A stretch of DNA of 15,748 nucleotides from UBA6624 sp964507645. Lineage in GTDB: Bacteria > UBP7 > UBA6624. Shown here one piece after another: positions 6,025 through 13,537 of this stretch (positions are counted from its first letter, which is position 1; each line of letters starts with the position of its first letter). The notes beneath the pieces are model-generated. The model searched no databases. It had not been told where the DNA came from and saw only the letters and a program-made list of their open reading frames with translations. The position numbers and the translations under genes were made by a program. The DNA lies in NCBI GenBank assembly GCA_964507645.1, contig CAZDPU010000022.1, forward strand, positions 1-15,748, written 5' to 3'.

Positions 6025-8402
6025 CAGACAACAATATTAACTATTTTTTCCTTTATTACAATTATTTTTTTAGGACTTCTTCCGTCTAGAAAATTAATTA
6101 CATTTTTTTCCTTTAAAGACATTTCTTCTAGGTGTTTTTGATTTGATGCATCAGATTTTTCTACCTGAATTTTAGATCTAAGTTTTCCATTTACCATTAT
6201 TGGAATCTCTAGAAGGTCATCAATTGATTTTGCAGGGTCTCCTTTGGGCCATGACATTTGGCATGCTAAAGTTTCACCTTTTTGAATTAGGTTGATTTCT
6301 TCGCACATATGTGGAGCAAAAGGACTCAAGACTCTCAAAAAGGATTTTTTATCCTTTTCAGAAACTCCATTTTCTTCTAGGTTTTTAAGGTAGATCATCA
6401 AGGAGGATATACACGTGTTAAGAGAAAATTTTTCAAGATCTTCAGTTACTTTGAGTATCATTTTGTGTCTAGCTTTTTCATTTGGATCATTTTCTATTGA
6501 TTCTGAAAGAAGCATTTTCCATGACCTGTTTAAGAATCTTTTTATTCCAGATATGCCATCAGTGTTCCAGGGAGCAGATCCTTCAAAGGGCCCCATGAAC
6601 ATTTCATACATTCTGAATACATCAGAACCATATTTTTCAATTACATCATCAGGGTTTACAACATTTCCTCTTGATTTGCTCATTTTTTGACCATCTGAAC
6701 CTTGGATCATTCCTTGATTCAGCAACTTCTTGAAAGGTTCTTTGGTGGATACTGCACCTACGTCATAAAGAACCTTATGCCAGAACCTGGCGTATAAAAG
6801 GTGTAAAACTGCATGTTCTGCACCTCCAACATAAAGATCCACTGGCATCCATTTTTTTTCTATTTCTTTTGAGACAAGGAAATTTTTGTTTTTTGGATCT
6901 AGGTATCTCAAATAATACCAACACGACCCTGCCCATTGTGGCATGGTGTTTGTCTCCCGTATGCCTTCTTTTGTCTTTAGCCATTCTTTTGCAAGAGCCA
7001 AAGGGCTTTGTCCATCTCCGGTCGGTTGTATTTTCTTAAGTGTTGGAAGCGTTAAGGGAAGCTCTTTTTCAGCTATAGGTCCATTTTCAGTATGGATTAT
7101 TGGTATTGGTTCTCCCCAGTACCTTTGTCTGCTGAACAGCCAATCTCTCAATTTGTATGAAATTGATTTTTTCCCAATCTTTTTTTCCTCAACCCATTTG
7201 TTCATGAGCTCAATCGCTTCAAGAGTTTCAACATTTTTTTTATCAGGTGTTGAAGATGTTCCATAATCTTCAAATGCGGAGCTATTGAAATCATGTTTAG
7301 GTCCTTTTGGTTTAACAATAGGCTGTATTGGCAGATTGTATTTTTTTGCAAAATCCCAATCTCTTTGATCATGTGCCGGAACAGCCATAATTGCCCCGGT
7401 TCCATAATGTCCAAGAACATAGCTGCTTATCCATATCTGCATCTTCTTACCTGTCAATGGATTTATTGCTAACGCTCCAGTGTTCACCCCTGTTTTTTCG
7501 TTGTCATTCCCTGTTCTTTCAAGGTCACTTAATTTAGAGCATTCTTCTTGATATGACTTAATTTCTTTCATCAAAGACCCTTTTGATATCTTCTCTACAA
7601 GGGGATGTTCTGGAGCAAGAACCATATAAGTTGCACCTGCTAAAGTGTCAGATCTTGTTGTAAAAACTTCAATATGATTTGAATCATCAGTTTCAAATAC
7701 AATGTTTGCTCCTTCTGACCTACCAATCCAATTTCTTTGCATTTCTTTAATTGGATCTGGCCAATCCAAGTCATCCAAGTCATCCAGTAAGCGATCTGCA
7801 TATGCAGTTATTTTCAACATCCATTGCTTCATCGGTTTTCTTATTACTGGATGTCCTCCTATTTCTGAGACACCATTAACAACTTCCTCATTTGCGAGTA
7901 CTGTTTTTAATTCAGGGCACCAGTTTACTGGTATTTCTGCTTGATAAGCTAGGTCTTTTTCAAACAACTTTAAGAATATCCATTGGGTCCATTTGTAATA
8001 TTCTTCATCTGTGGTGTTGATTTCTCTGTCCCAATCAAAACCCAAACCAAGCATTTTGATTTGAGACTTAAACCTTTTTACATTTCTTTCAACAGCTTCC
8101 TTTGGGTGACGTCCTGTTTTGAGTGCAAATTGTTCTGCAGGCAACCCAAAAGCATCCCATCCAAGTGGATGCAAAACATTAAAACCATTCATCCTTAGGA
8201 ATCTGCAGTAAGTGTCTGTTGCCAAATATCCTTTAGGGTGACCAACATGTAACCCATCCCCAGAGGGGTAGGGAAACATATCCATTACATATTTTTTTGG
8301 TTTTTTGTCATCCTCAGATGTTTGAAATACTTTTTTTTCTTCCCAGGTTTTTTGCCAAAATGAATCTCTTTTTTGAAATTGATACTCTTGTCTATTCTTC
8401 AT
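6024..8402 (-). CDS. leuS: Leucyl-tRNA synthetase, bacterial type
   Basis: Charges tRNA-Leu; class Ia synthetase, cytosolic. The 792-residue protein is on the short side for the bacterial type (E. coli has 860). Visible elements are FPYPSGDGLHVGHPKGY with the HIGH signature at 52-55, GWDAFGLPAEQFAL, VNWCPELKTVLANEEVV, an inserted CP1 editing domain (about 225-400) with TTRSDTLAGATYM (248-260) and GTGAIMAVPAHDQRDWD (334-350, containing the conserved editing Asp), MPQWAGSCWYYLRYLDP, and KMSKSRGN (KMSKS at 573-577). The Zn-ribbon after NWCP lacks its usual cysteine pair (GVSEIGGHPV instead). The tRNA-binding alpha-helical domain and a C-terminal domain follow. The start overlaps the upstream hypothetical gene by 11 nt. 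The gene is intact and its neighbours imply one transcript. Confidence 0.97.
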   Translation of the reverse strand: MKNRQEYQFQKRDSFWQKTWEEKKVFQTSEDDKKPKKYVMDMFPYPSGDGLHVGHPKGYLATDTYCRFLRMNGFNVLHPLGWDAFGLPAEQFALKTGRHPKEAVERNVKRFKSQIKMLGLGFDWDREINTTDEEYYKWTQWIFLKLFEKDLAYQAEIPVNWCPELKTVLANEEVVNGVSEIGGHPVIRKPMKQWMLKITAYADRLLDDLDDLDWPDPIKEMQRNWIGRSEGANIVFETDDSNHIEVFTTRSDTLAGATYMVLAPEHPLVEKISKGSLMKEIKSYQEECSKLSDLERTGNDNEKTGVNTGALAINPLTGKKMQIWISSYVLGHYGTGAIMAVPAHDQRDWDFAKKYNLPIQPIVKPKGPKHDFNSSAFEDYGTSSTPDKKNVETLEAIELMNKWVEEKKIGKKSISYKLRDWLFSRQRYWGEPIPIIHTENGPIAEKELPLTLPTLKKIQPTGDGQSPLALAKEWLKTKEGIRETNTMPQWAGSCWYYLRYLDPKNKNFLVSKEIEKKWMPVDLYVGGAEHAVLHLLYARFWHKVLYDVGAVSTKEPFKKLLNQGMIQGSDGQKMSKSRGNVVNPDDVIEKYGSDVFRMYEMFMGPFEGSAPWNTDGISGIKRFLNRSWKMLLSESIENDPNEKARHKMILKVTEDLEKFSLNTCISSLMIYLKNLEENGVSEKDKKSFLRVLSPFAPHMCEEINLIQKGETLACQMSWPKGDPAKSIDDLLEIPIMVNGKLRSKIQVEKSDASNQKHLEEMSLKEKNVINFLDGRSPKKIIVIKEKIVNIVV

Positions 8403-9335
8403 CTGAGATTTGTAGAATTTTTATTTTTATTTTTCTTTCTCCATTTATCGACTCAGACCAGGGTGCTTCTATTTTTTTCTGCGTGTTTAGATAGCTGCTG
8501 AAGAGTTCATTTGAGGTTGATTCTTTTTGAATTTTTATCTTTCCTGAAAATTCATAGTCAACATCATCCGGGAAAAACAAAAGAGGGGCAATTGGTAGAT
8601 TTATTGGCGGCCAGTGCATTGAGTGGTTTATGGATCCATTTATGTCTATTTCTATTGACTCTTGTGTTGGAATCCAGATAGCCTTCCAAAATCCCGATTT
8701 GAATCCTTGTTCAAAAACTCTTTCATCTTCCATTAATGCAAAGTCAACATTTTTAAAAACAGAGAAGATTAAGTTCATTGGCTCGAGCCATTTTTCCAAA
8801 TCTTCTGAATTTAAATCGTTTAGAAGTCTTGTGGGGTAGATGTTTTTATTTTCCTCAACCTCNNNNNNNNNNNNNNNNNNNNNNNNNNNNNNNNNNNNNN
8901 NNNNNNNNNNNNNNNNNNNNNNNNNNNNNNNNNNNNNNNNNNNNNNNNNNNNNNNNNNNNNNAATTTAAATCGTTTAGAAGTCTTGTGGGGTAGATGTTT
9001 TTATTTTCCTCAACCTCGGGCACGGCCTCTTCCTCAACCTCGGGCACGGCCTCTTCCTCAACCTTTTCAAATTGAATAAAGTTATAGGTTGTAATAATAG
9101 GATTTTCAAACATCATTACCTCATCGTTGATCTTTATTGATTCCAGTTTAAGAGTTAAACCGGTTTCTTTTTCAGTGATTTCTCCTTCAAGGGAATAAAT
9201 AGATTCAAGTGTTTGTTCGTTGATGTTAAAGATGATTTCATCTTCAAAAACAAAACGAAAACTTTTTTCAACTTCCATTCCAAACTGGTAATTAAAAGCA
9301 TTAAAAATAGATATGAGAATAAGCAAAAATATCAT
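8392..9335 (-). CDS. Secreted or anchored hypothetical protein, split by an artificial assembly gap
   Basis: Not recognised. The sequence shows two pieces in different frames around 100 N. Deleting the N run and one copy of the flanking 55-bp duplicate (155 nt) leaves 789 nt, a clean frame of 262 codons plus stop. The join reads RLLNDLNSEDLEKWLEPM with no stop, so I treat it as one gene. The product starts with a short hydrophobic segment (MIFLLILISIFNAF; signal peptide or anchor), then a beta-rich domain (SFRFVFEDEIIFNINE), an acidic linker containing two EEAVPEVE repeats at about residues 92-110, and a second beta-rich domain ending in KIKILQISDEE. The ATG at 9335 has AGGA about 8 nt upstream. 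It overlaps leuS by 11 nt and is the first gene of the leuS-isomerase run. True length depends on the repeat number hidden at the gap. Confidence 0.75.
8808..8862. repeat. 55-bp exact duplicate, left flank of N gap (copy 1)
   Basis: Identical over 55 bases to 8963-9017; it runs from AATTTAAATCG to CCTCAACCTC and stops at the first N. Exact duplication of contig ends around an N run is the mark of two overlapping contigs that were scaffolded but not merged. Confidence 0.95.
8863..8962. other. 100-base N run (assembly gap)
   Basis: Exactly 100 N, a conventional placeholder for an unknown gap, inside the hypothetical gene upstream of leuS. Given the duplicated flanks, the real gap is probably zero, or holds only extra copies of the adjacent 24-bp repeat. 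Any reading frame that runs through it is an artefact. Confidence 0.98.
8963..9017. repeat. 55-bp exact duplicate, right flank of N gap (copy 2)
   Basis: Second copy of 8808-8862. It leads without interruption into the 24-bp tandem repeat, so this side carries the upstream part of the minus-strand gene. Confidence 0.95.
9008..9064 (-). repeat. 24-bp in-frame tandem repeat, two full units plus a partial third
   Basis: Two identical 24-bp units (9008-9031 and 9032-9055) are followed by the first 9 bases of a third. On the coding (minus) strand they encode two copies of the eight-residue acidic repeat EEAVPEVE, a proline-containing linker between the two halves of the hypothetical protein. The unit length keeps the frame, so copy number can vary without breaking the gene. 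This GC-rich repeat in an AT-rich gene is a likely cause of the nearby assembly break. Confidence 0.9.
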
Positions 9336-9507
9336 AGGTATTATCCTAACAGAGCAAATTGTGATAAAATAAGCGTGAATATAAAAGTCTAAAAGAGGTA
9401 AGAGCTACTTTGTACGACGAAAAAAGTGAAATGAAAAAAGTAAGTATTGTTTGTTTTCCCCCAAATTCTTTACGTGATTTTTGCCGAAAAGATTTTTATA
9501 AAAGTCT
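9336..9507. promoter_or_regulatory. Divergent intergenic region between the leuS run and der
   Basis: 172 bp with no convincing gene, expected to hold promoters both ways. On the plus strand an 11-bp string, TATAAAAGTCT, occurs twice, at 9380-9390 and 9497-9507. Each copy begins with a -10-like TATAAA; the first has TTGTGA 15 bp upstream (9359-9364), a fair but tight -35. The second copy ends directly before the der GTG, leaving 5 nt between TATAAA and the start, as in a leaderless transcript. No clear Shine-Dalgarno site precedes der. A 27-codon frame at 9432-9515 overlaps the der start but has no ribosome binding site, so I do not call it. Confidence 0.45.
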
Positions 9508-10830
9508 GTGAGTAGGCCAAAACCACTTGTGGCTCTCCTTGGAGTGCCAAATGTTGGTAAGTCAACCATTGCTAACAAACTTTCTAAAAATAGGAAATCC
9601 ATTACGTCTAGTGAGCCTGGCATTACAAGAGATGCTGTTTTGCACAAGGTTCGCGGGGAGAAATTTTGGATTCTAGACACAGCAGGATTTCAAGAAAGCG
9701 CAAAAACCGAATTAGATAAAAAGGTGCTTTCTTTGACTGAAAAACTAAAAGATGAATGTGAATTATTTTTGTTAGTTTTAGATGGAAGAAGGAATATCAG
9801 TTCATACGAAAAGAAATTAATTAAAAGTTTAGAAGTTTCAAAACTGAAATACATAATTGTTGTAAACAAGATTGATGATGAAAAGGTTAAAGTTGACTCT
9901 TGGAACAATATAGGTTCTTTGCAAATTGATCCAGTTTTTATTTCTTCGCAAACAAATTACGGTTTTAAAGATTTGATTAAAGGTATCAAGAAGCTTTTAC
10001 CAAAAATTGAATTTGAAGATACTGAGGGGCTTAGATCTGTAGGCATTTTTGGAAGACCAGGTGTTGGAAAGTCCACACTTTTCAACAGGATAATGAAACA
10101 AGAGTTGAGTGTGACCAGTCACGAAAACAATACAACAAGAGACATTGTTGAAGGTTTGTGGAATGAATGCAATTCTGTTTTGGTAGATACTGGAGGGATG
10201 AACAAAAAAAAGCCAAAAAGTAATGTTGAGGCATATTCAAGAAGAAGAACAATTTCTGCTATCAACAATATAGATGTTGGTTTGGTGGTTGTTGATCCAG
10301 AGGAAGGTATCACCAGGCAAGATTGCAGATTGATAGGAGAATTGATTGAAGCGGGAGCAGCTTTGATGATCCTGGCTGGAAAATCTGATTTGGGCATAGA
10401 GGTTAAAGAGGTCCCATCCTTTTGTAAATTTGTGAACATTCATCATGTTTCAGGTCTAACTGGAGATGGTATTGATGAACTTGGCAACATGATAGGGGAT
10501 CTAATGACAAGAAAATCTATTCAAATGCAGACAGCTACAATAAATAAAATTTTCCAGGATGTAACTATATCTTGGCCGCAGACTGGAAATAGAGCATGCA
10601 AGCATTTTTACTCAGTGCAGGTTGGTACATCCCCACCAAAGATTAGATCTTTTGTTTCGGATGTTGACAAGGTTGACAGCAACCATATAAGATCTCTCGA
10701 GACAGGTTTAAGGAGGTTTTTTCCTCTGTCAGGAGTTCCTGTAAAGTTTGATGTCTCAAATAGGCCAAAAAAAGATTTTTCAATTAGAAAAGAAAATTTA
10801 AATAAAAAAGAAAAAATTAAAGGAGTTTAA
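9508..10830 (+). CDS. der: Ribosome-associated GTPase Der (EngA), divergent
   Basis: Tandem-GTPase protein needed for 50S ribosomal subunit maturation; 440 residues, normal for Der. The first G domain has GVPNVGKS (12-19), GITRD (38-42), DTAG (57-60) and NKID (120-123). The second has GRPGVGKS (182-189), TTRD (209-212), DTGG (227-230) and GKSD (291-294) where the family has NKWD. A C-terminal KH-like domain follows (about 342-425, with SVQVGTSPPKIRSFV and LETGLRRFFPLSGVPVKF). Oddities: DTGG normally lies in the first domain and DTAG in the second, the reverse of here, and the second guanine-specificity motif lacks its Asn. The GTG start is the only usable one, since an in-frame TAA lies at 9499-9501. 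It ends 5 nt before pnp. Confidence 0.95.
   Translation: MSRPKPLVALLGVPNVGKSTIANKLSKNRKSITSSEPGITRDAVLHKVRGEKFWILDTAGFQESAKTELDKKVLSLTEKLKDECELFLLVLDGRRNISSYEKKLIKSLEVSKLKYIIVVNKIDDEKVKVDSWNNIGSLQIDPVFISSQTNYGFKDLIKGIKKLLPKIEFEDTEGLRSVGIFGRPGVGKSTLFNRIMKQELSVTSHENNTTRDIVEGLWNECNSVLVDTGGMNKKKPKSNVEAYSRRRTISAINNIDVGLVVVDPEEGITRQDCRLIGELIEAGAALMILAGKSDLGIEVKEVPSFCKFVNIHHVSGLTGDGIDELGNMIGDLMTRKSIQMQTATINKIFQDVTISWPQTGNRACKHFYSVQVGTSPPKIRSFVSDVDKVDSNHIRSLETGLRRFFPLSGVPVKFDVSNRPKKDFSIRKENLNKKEKIKGV
10820..10825 (+). promoter_or_regulatory. Shine-Dalgarno site of pnp
   Basis: AAGGAG lies inside the last codons of der, 10 nt before ATG 10836. It supports that start over the in-frame ATG at 10851, which has no such site. 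Confidence 0.7.
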
Positions 10831-10835
10831 ATATT

Positions 10836-12953
10836 ATGAAAATAAAAAAAATGAAAAGAGTGGAGTTTGAAGAGAAGATGACCTTCAACGGTAAAGAGTT
10901 GAAAGTTACTGCAGGAAGAATTGCCCCACAGGCAAACACTTCCATTTTGATTTCCTATGGAGACCAGCAAATTTTTGTTGCTGCAACTATGGGACAGGAG
11001 AAAGATATAGATTTCTTCCCACTCACTGTGGATTATGAAGAAAAGTTTTACGCAATAGGGAAGATCCCAGGAAGCTTTTTCAGGAGAGAGGCAAGGCCTA
11101 CAGAAAGAGCAATTTTGATTAACAGGATTATCGACAGGTCAGTTAGGCCTTTGTTCCCTTCAAGCATGAGGAGAGATGTTCATTTGGTTATTACGCCATA
11201 CATCACTTCTGAGGATGAGAACACCTCGTGGTTAGCTACTTTAGGAGCATCGATTGCATTAGCTGCTAGCGATATTCCTTTTGCAGGAAACATGATGCCG
11301 ATTCGTTTAGGGGAATCAAATGGTGATTTCACATTGAACCCAACTTTTTCAGAGAAAGAAAGTCAGAATATGGATTTATTCGTTTCTTTCTACAATGAGA
11401 ATGTTGTAATGATCGAGCAAGCTGGAAAGCAAGTTCCTGAAGAAAATGTGTTAAAAGGCATAGATTTTGCTTATGAGCAAAGCCTTGTTTTGAAAAAGTT
11501 TGTGGACAAGATAGTTTCAAAAATTGGGAAAGATAAAGTTTCTGTTCCTGAGCTGGAAGCTAAAGATTTTATTGTTGGAAAAGCATTAGATGAATTCAAA
11601 AAGAATTACACAAAAATATATAAGGAGGATTTGGAAAAATCCGAGTTCTCAAAACAGGTAAATGTTCTTAAAAAGGATGCCTTAGATTCTCTAAATCTCG
11701 AGGATCCTAAAGATGTTAAGGATTTTATGAATTCTTTCAACACTTTAGAAAAGAAGATTGTTAGGGAAAATGTTTTGAAGAAGAACCTGAGGAGATGTTC
11801 CAGAAAACCAGACGAATTAAGAGAGATTGATGCACAGGTATCTCTTGTCAATGGTGCACATGGAAGTTCTTTATTCCAAAGAGGAGGAACTCAGGTTGTT
11901 TCATTTTTAACTCTTGGATCTCCAGGGGATAAACAAAAAATTGATGATTTGTCGCCAATTGGAGAAAAGAGATTCATGCATCATTACAACTTCCCTCCTT
12001 ATTCGGTAGGTGAGGCAGGATGGATGAGAGGTCCCGGAAGGAGGGAGATAGGTCATGGAGCATTGGTAGAAAAAGCTATAGCTGGTGTTTTTCCATCAGA
12101 AGAAAAATTCCCTTACACTGTAAGGGTTGTTTCTGAATGTACTTCAAGTAATGGATCAACATCTATGGGTTCCACATGTGCTGCAACGCTTGCGTTATTG
12201 AATGGTGGAGTTCCTTTGGCTGCACCTGTTGCAGGTATTTCAATAGGTTTGATGTCGGATGAGAAAAATCATGTTCTGTTAAGGGATATTGAAGGCATAG
12301 AAGACTTCTATGGAGAAATGGATTTCAAAGTAGCTGGAACTTCAAGTGGAATTACGGCAATCCAGGTAGATGTCAAGGGAGATGGAATCAAAAAGGATTT
12401 AATTCCTGAGATATTAAAGGAAGCAAAAATTGTACGAAATGCTTTAATTGATGTCATGGTAGAGGAAGCTGGATCAGAAGTTAAGGTTTCTGAGAATGCA
12501 CCAAAGATCTTCCAAAAGAAAATAGGCAAATCTGATGTTTCGATTTTGATAGGTCCTGGCGGAAAGATGATTAAATCTATACAAGGTGATTGCGATGTCA
12601 AGATAGATATAGATGATGAGTTTGATGATAAAAATGCTTTGGTTGTTGTAACAGCTCCAAACTCTAAAGCTGGAGAGATGGCAAAAGAAAGAATTGACTT
12701 GCTTTTCAAAACAGCAAAAGCCGGCGAAACTTATGAAGGAAAAATAACTTCAATAAGGGAATTTGGTTTATTTGTGAGCCTTTTTGGAAGGACTGAAGGC
12801 TTGTTACATATTTCTGAAGTTGACAAGAAAGGAAAATCGGGACGTTTAAGCGAGAAGGATTTAGTTTCTTTATACAAAGTTGGAGAAGAGATAAACGTAA
12901 AAGTTAAAGAAATTAGGAGAGATGGCAAGGTTTCGTTGATTCTTAATAAATGA
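10836..12953 (+). CDS. pnp: Polyribonucleotide nucleotidyltransferase (PNPase)
   Basis: Phosphorolytic 3'-to-5' exoribonuclease of RNA turnover and the degradosome; a trimer. The 705-residue product has the full bacterial layout: first RNase PH domain (about 8-235, with FFRREARPTERAILINRIID), an alpha-helical linker, second RNase PH domain (about 330-560) with the phosphate-binding GSTSMGST, and EDFYGEMDFKVAGT carrying Asp490, Asp496 and Lys498, which match the catalytic D486, D492 and K494 of E. coli. A KH domain with GPGGKMIK (about 571-578) and a C-terminal S1 domain (about 629-705, FGLFVSLFGRTEGLLHISEV) complete it. No key residue is missing. Its stop overlaps the purN start by 4 nt (ATGA). 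Gene order der-pnp-purN gives no sign of the frequent rpsO-pnp pairing. Confidence 0.97.
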   Translation: MKIKKMKRVEFEEKMTFNGKELKVTAGRIAPQANTSILISYGDQQIFVAATMGQEKDIDFFPLTVDYEEKFYAIGKIPGSFFRREARPTERAILINRIIDRSVRPLFPSSMRRDVHLVITPYITSEDENTSWLATLGASIALAASDIPFAGNMMPIRLGESNGDFTLNPTFSEKESQNMDLFVSFYNENVVMIEQAGKQVPEENVLKGIDFAYEQSLVLKKFVDKIVSKIGKDKVSVPELEAKDFIVGKALDEFKKNYTKIYKEDLEKSEFSKQVNVLKKDALDSLNLEDPKDVKDFMNSFNTLEKKIVRENVLKKNLRRCSRKPDELREIDAQVSLVNGAHGSSLFQRGGTQVVSFLTLGSPGDKQKIDDLSPIGEKRFMHHYNFPPYSVGEAGWMRGPGRREIGHGALVEKAIAGVFPSEEKFPYTVRVVSECTSSNGSTSMGSTCAATLALLNGGVPLAAPVAGISIGLMSDEKNHVLLRDIEGIEDFYGEMDFKVAGTSSGITAIQVDVKGDGIKKDLIPEILKEAKIVRNALIDVMVEEAGSEVKVSENAPKIFQKKIGKSDVSILIGPGGKMIKSIQGDCDVKIDIDDEFDDKNALVVVTAPNSKAGEMAKERIDLLFKTAKAGETYEGKITSIREFGLFVSLFGRTEGLLHISEVDKKGKSGRLSEKDLVSLYKVGEEINVKVKEIRRDGKVSLILNK

Positions 12954-13537
12954 ATTTAGCTGTTTTCATATCCGGGAGAGGTTCTAACTTTTTATCGCTC
13001 TTGAATGCTGAGGGAAATGGAGATCTTGGATCTGCAAGTATAAAAGTTTTAATCAGCAATAAGGAATCTGCATTGGGGATTGATTATGCGAAAGAGAATA
13101 ACATCCCCTTTGTTATCCTTTCTCAAGAGAGCTGGGAGGAAGATGCAATCGGGATTTTGAAAAAGCATAAAATAAATTTAGTTTGTTTGGCAGGTTTTAT
13201 GAAGATTGTTACTCCTAAATTGATTAACTTTATGAAAGGCTGGATAATCAATATACACCCAAGCTTACTGCCAGCTTTTCCTGGTTTAAATGTTCACGAA
13301 AGGGTCTTGGATTCAGGCTTTCCTTACTCTGGGTGCACTGTTCATTGGGTTGATGAGGGTGTTGACACTGGCCCAATAATAAATCAGTCCGTAGTTCCTG
13401 TATTGAAAGGAGATGACGAAGCTCGGTTATCTTCTAGAATCCTAAAAGAAGAACATAGGCTGTATCCATCTGTTGTCAGGAAGATTTCAGATGGTTGTTT
13501 TTCACCAAATTTTATGGAGAGTGATTCAAATGAGTGA
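12950..13537 (+). CDS. purN: Phosphoribosylglycinamide formyltransferase (GAR transformylase 1)
   Basis: Transfers formyl from 10-formyltetrahydrofolate to glycinamide ribonucleotide, the third step of de novo purine synthesis. The 195-residue product has the N-terminal phosphate-binding SGRGSNF (8-14), LAGFMKIVTPKLI (80-92), NIHPSLLPAFPG (101-112) with catalytic Asn101 and His103, and VHWVDEGVDTGPII (131-144) with catalytic Asp139. All three catalytic residues are present and the length is typical. The ATG lies in the pnp stop (ATGA), and its own 3' end overlaps the aldehyde dehydrogenase start by 8 nt, so it sits in a coupled run with pnp and that gene. No other purine gene is in the window. 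Confidence 0.95.
   Translation: MNLAVFISGRGSNFLSLLNAEGNGDLGSASIKVLISNKESALGIDYAKENNIPFVILSQESWEEDAIGILKKHKINLVCLAGFMKIVTPKLINFMKGWIINIHPSLLPAFPGLNVHERVLDSGFPYSGCTVHWVDEGVDTGPIINQSVVPVLKGDDEARLSSRILKEEHRLYPSVVRKISDGCFSPNFMESDSNE

Noticed and set aside
9008..9064. Possible CRISPR-like or regulatory direct repeats
   Set aside because: Units are contiguous without spacers and keep the reading frame, so they are a coding tandem repeat.
8820..9335. Reading frame running through the N stretch and ending in RLRKIKTSTPQDF
   Set aside because: The tail is the wrong frame of the duplicated 55-bp segment; collapsing the duplicate gives a longer, sensible protein.
9432..9515. 27-codon peptide frame (MKKVSIVCFPPNSL...) overlapping the der start
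   Set aside because: No ribosome binding site and no recognisable feature; it overlaps der by only a few bases, so a leader peptide cannot be excluded but is unsupported.
13473..13529. Upstream extension of the aldehyde dehydrogenase by 19 residues
   Set aside because: It overlaps purN coding sequence, and the added residues do not resemble an ALDH7 N-terminus; ATG 13530 has a GGAG site.
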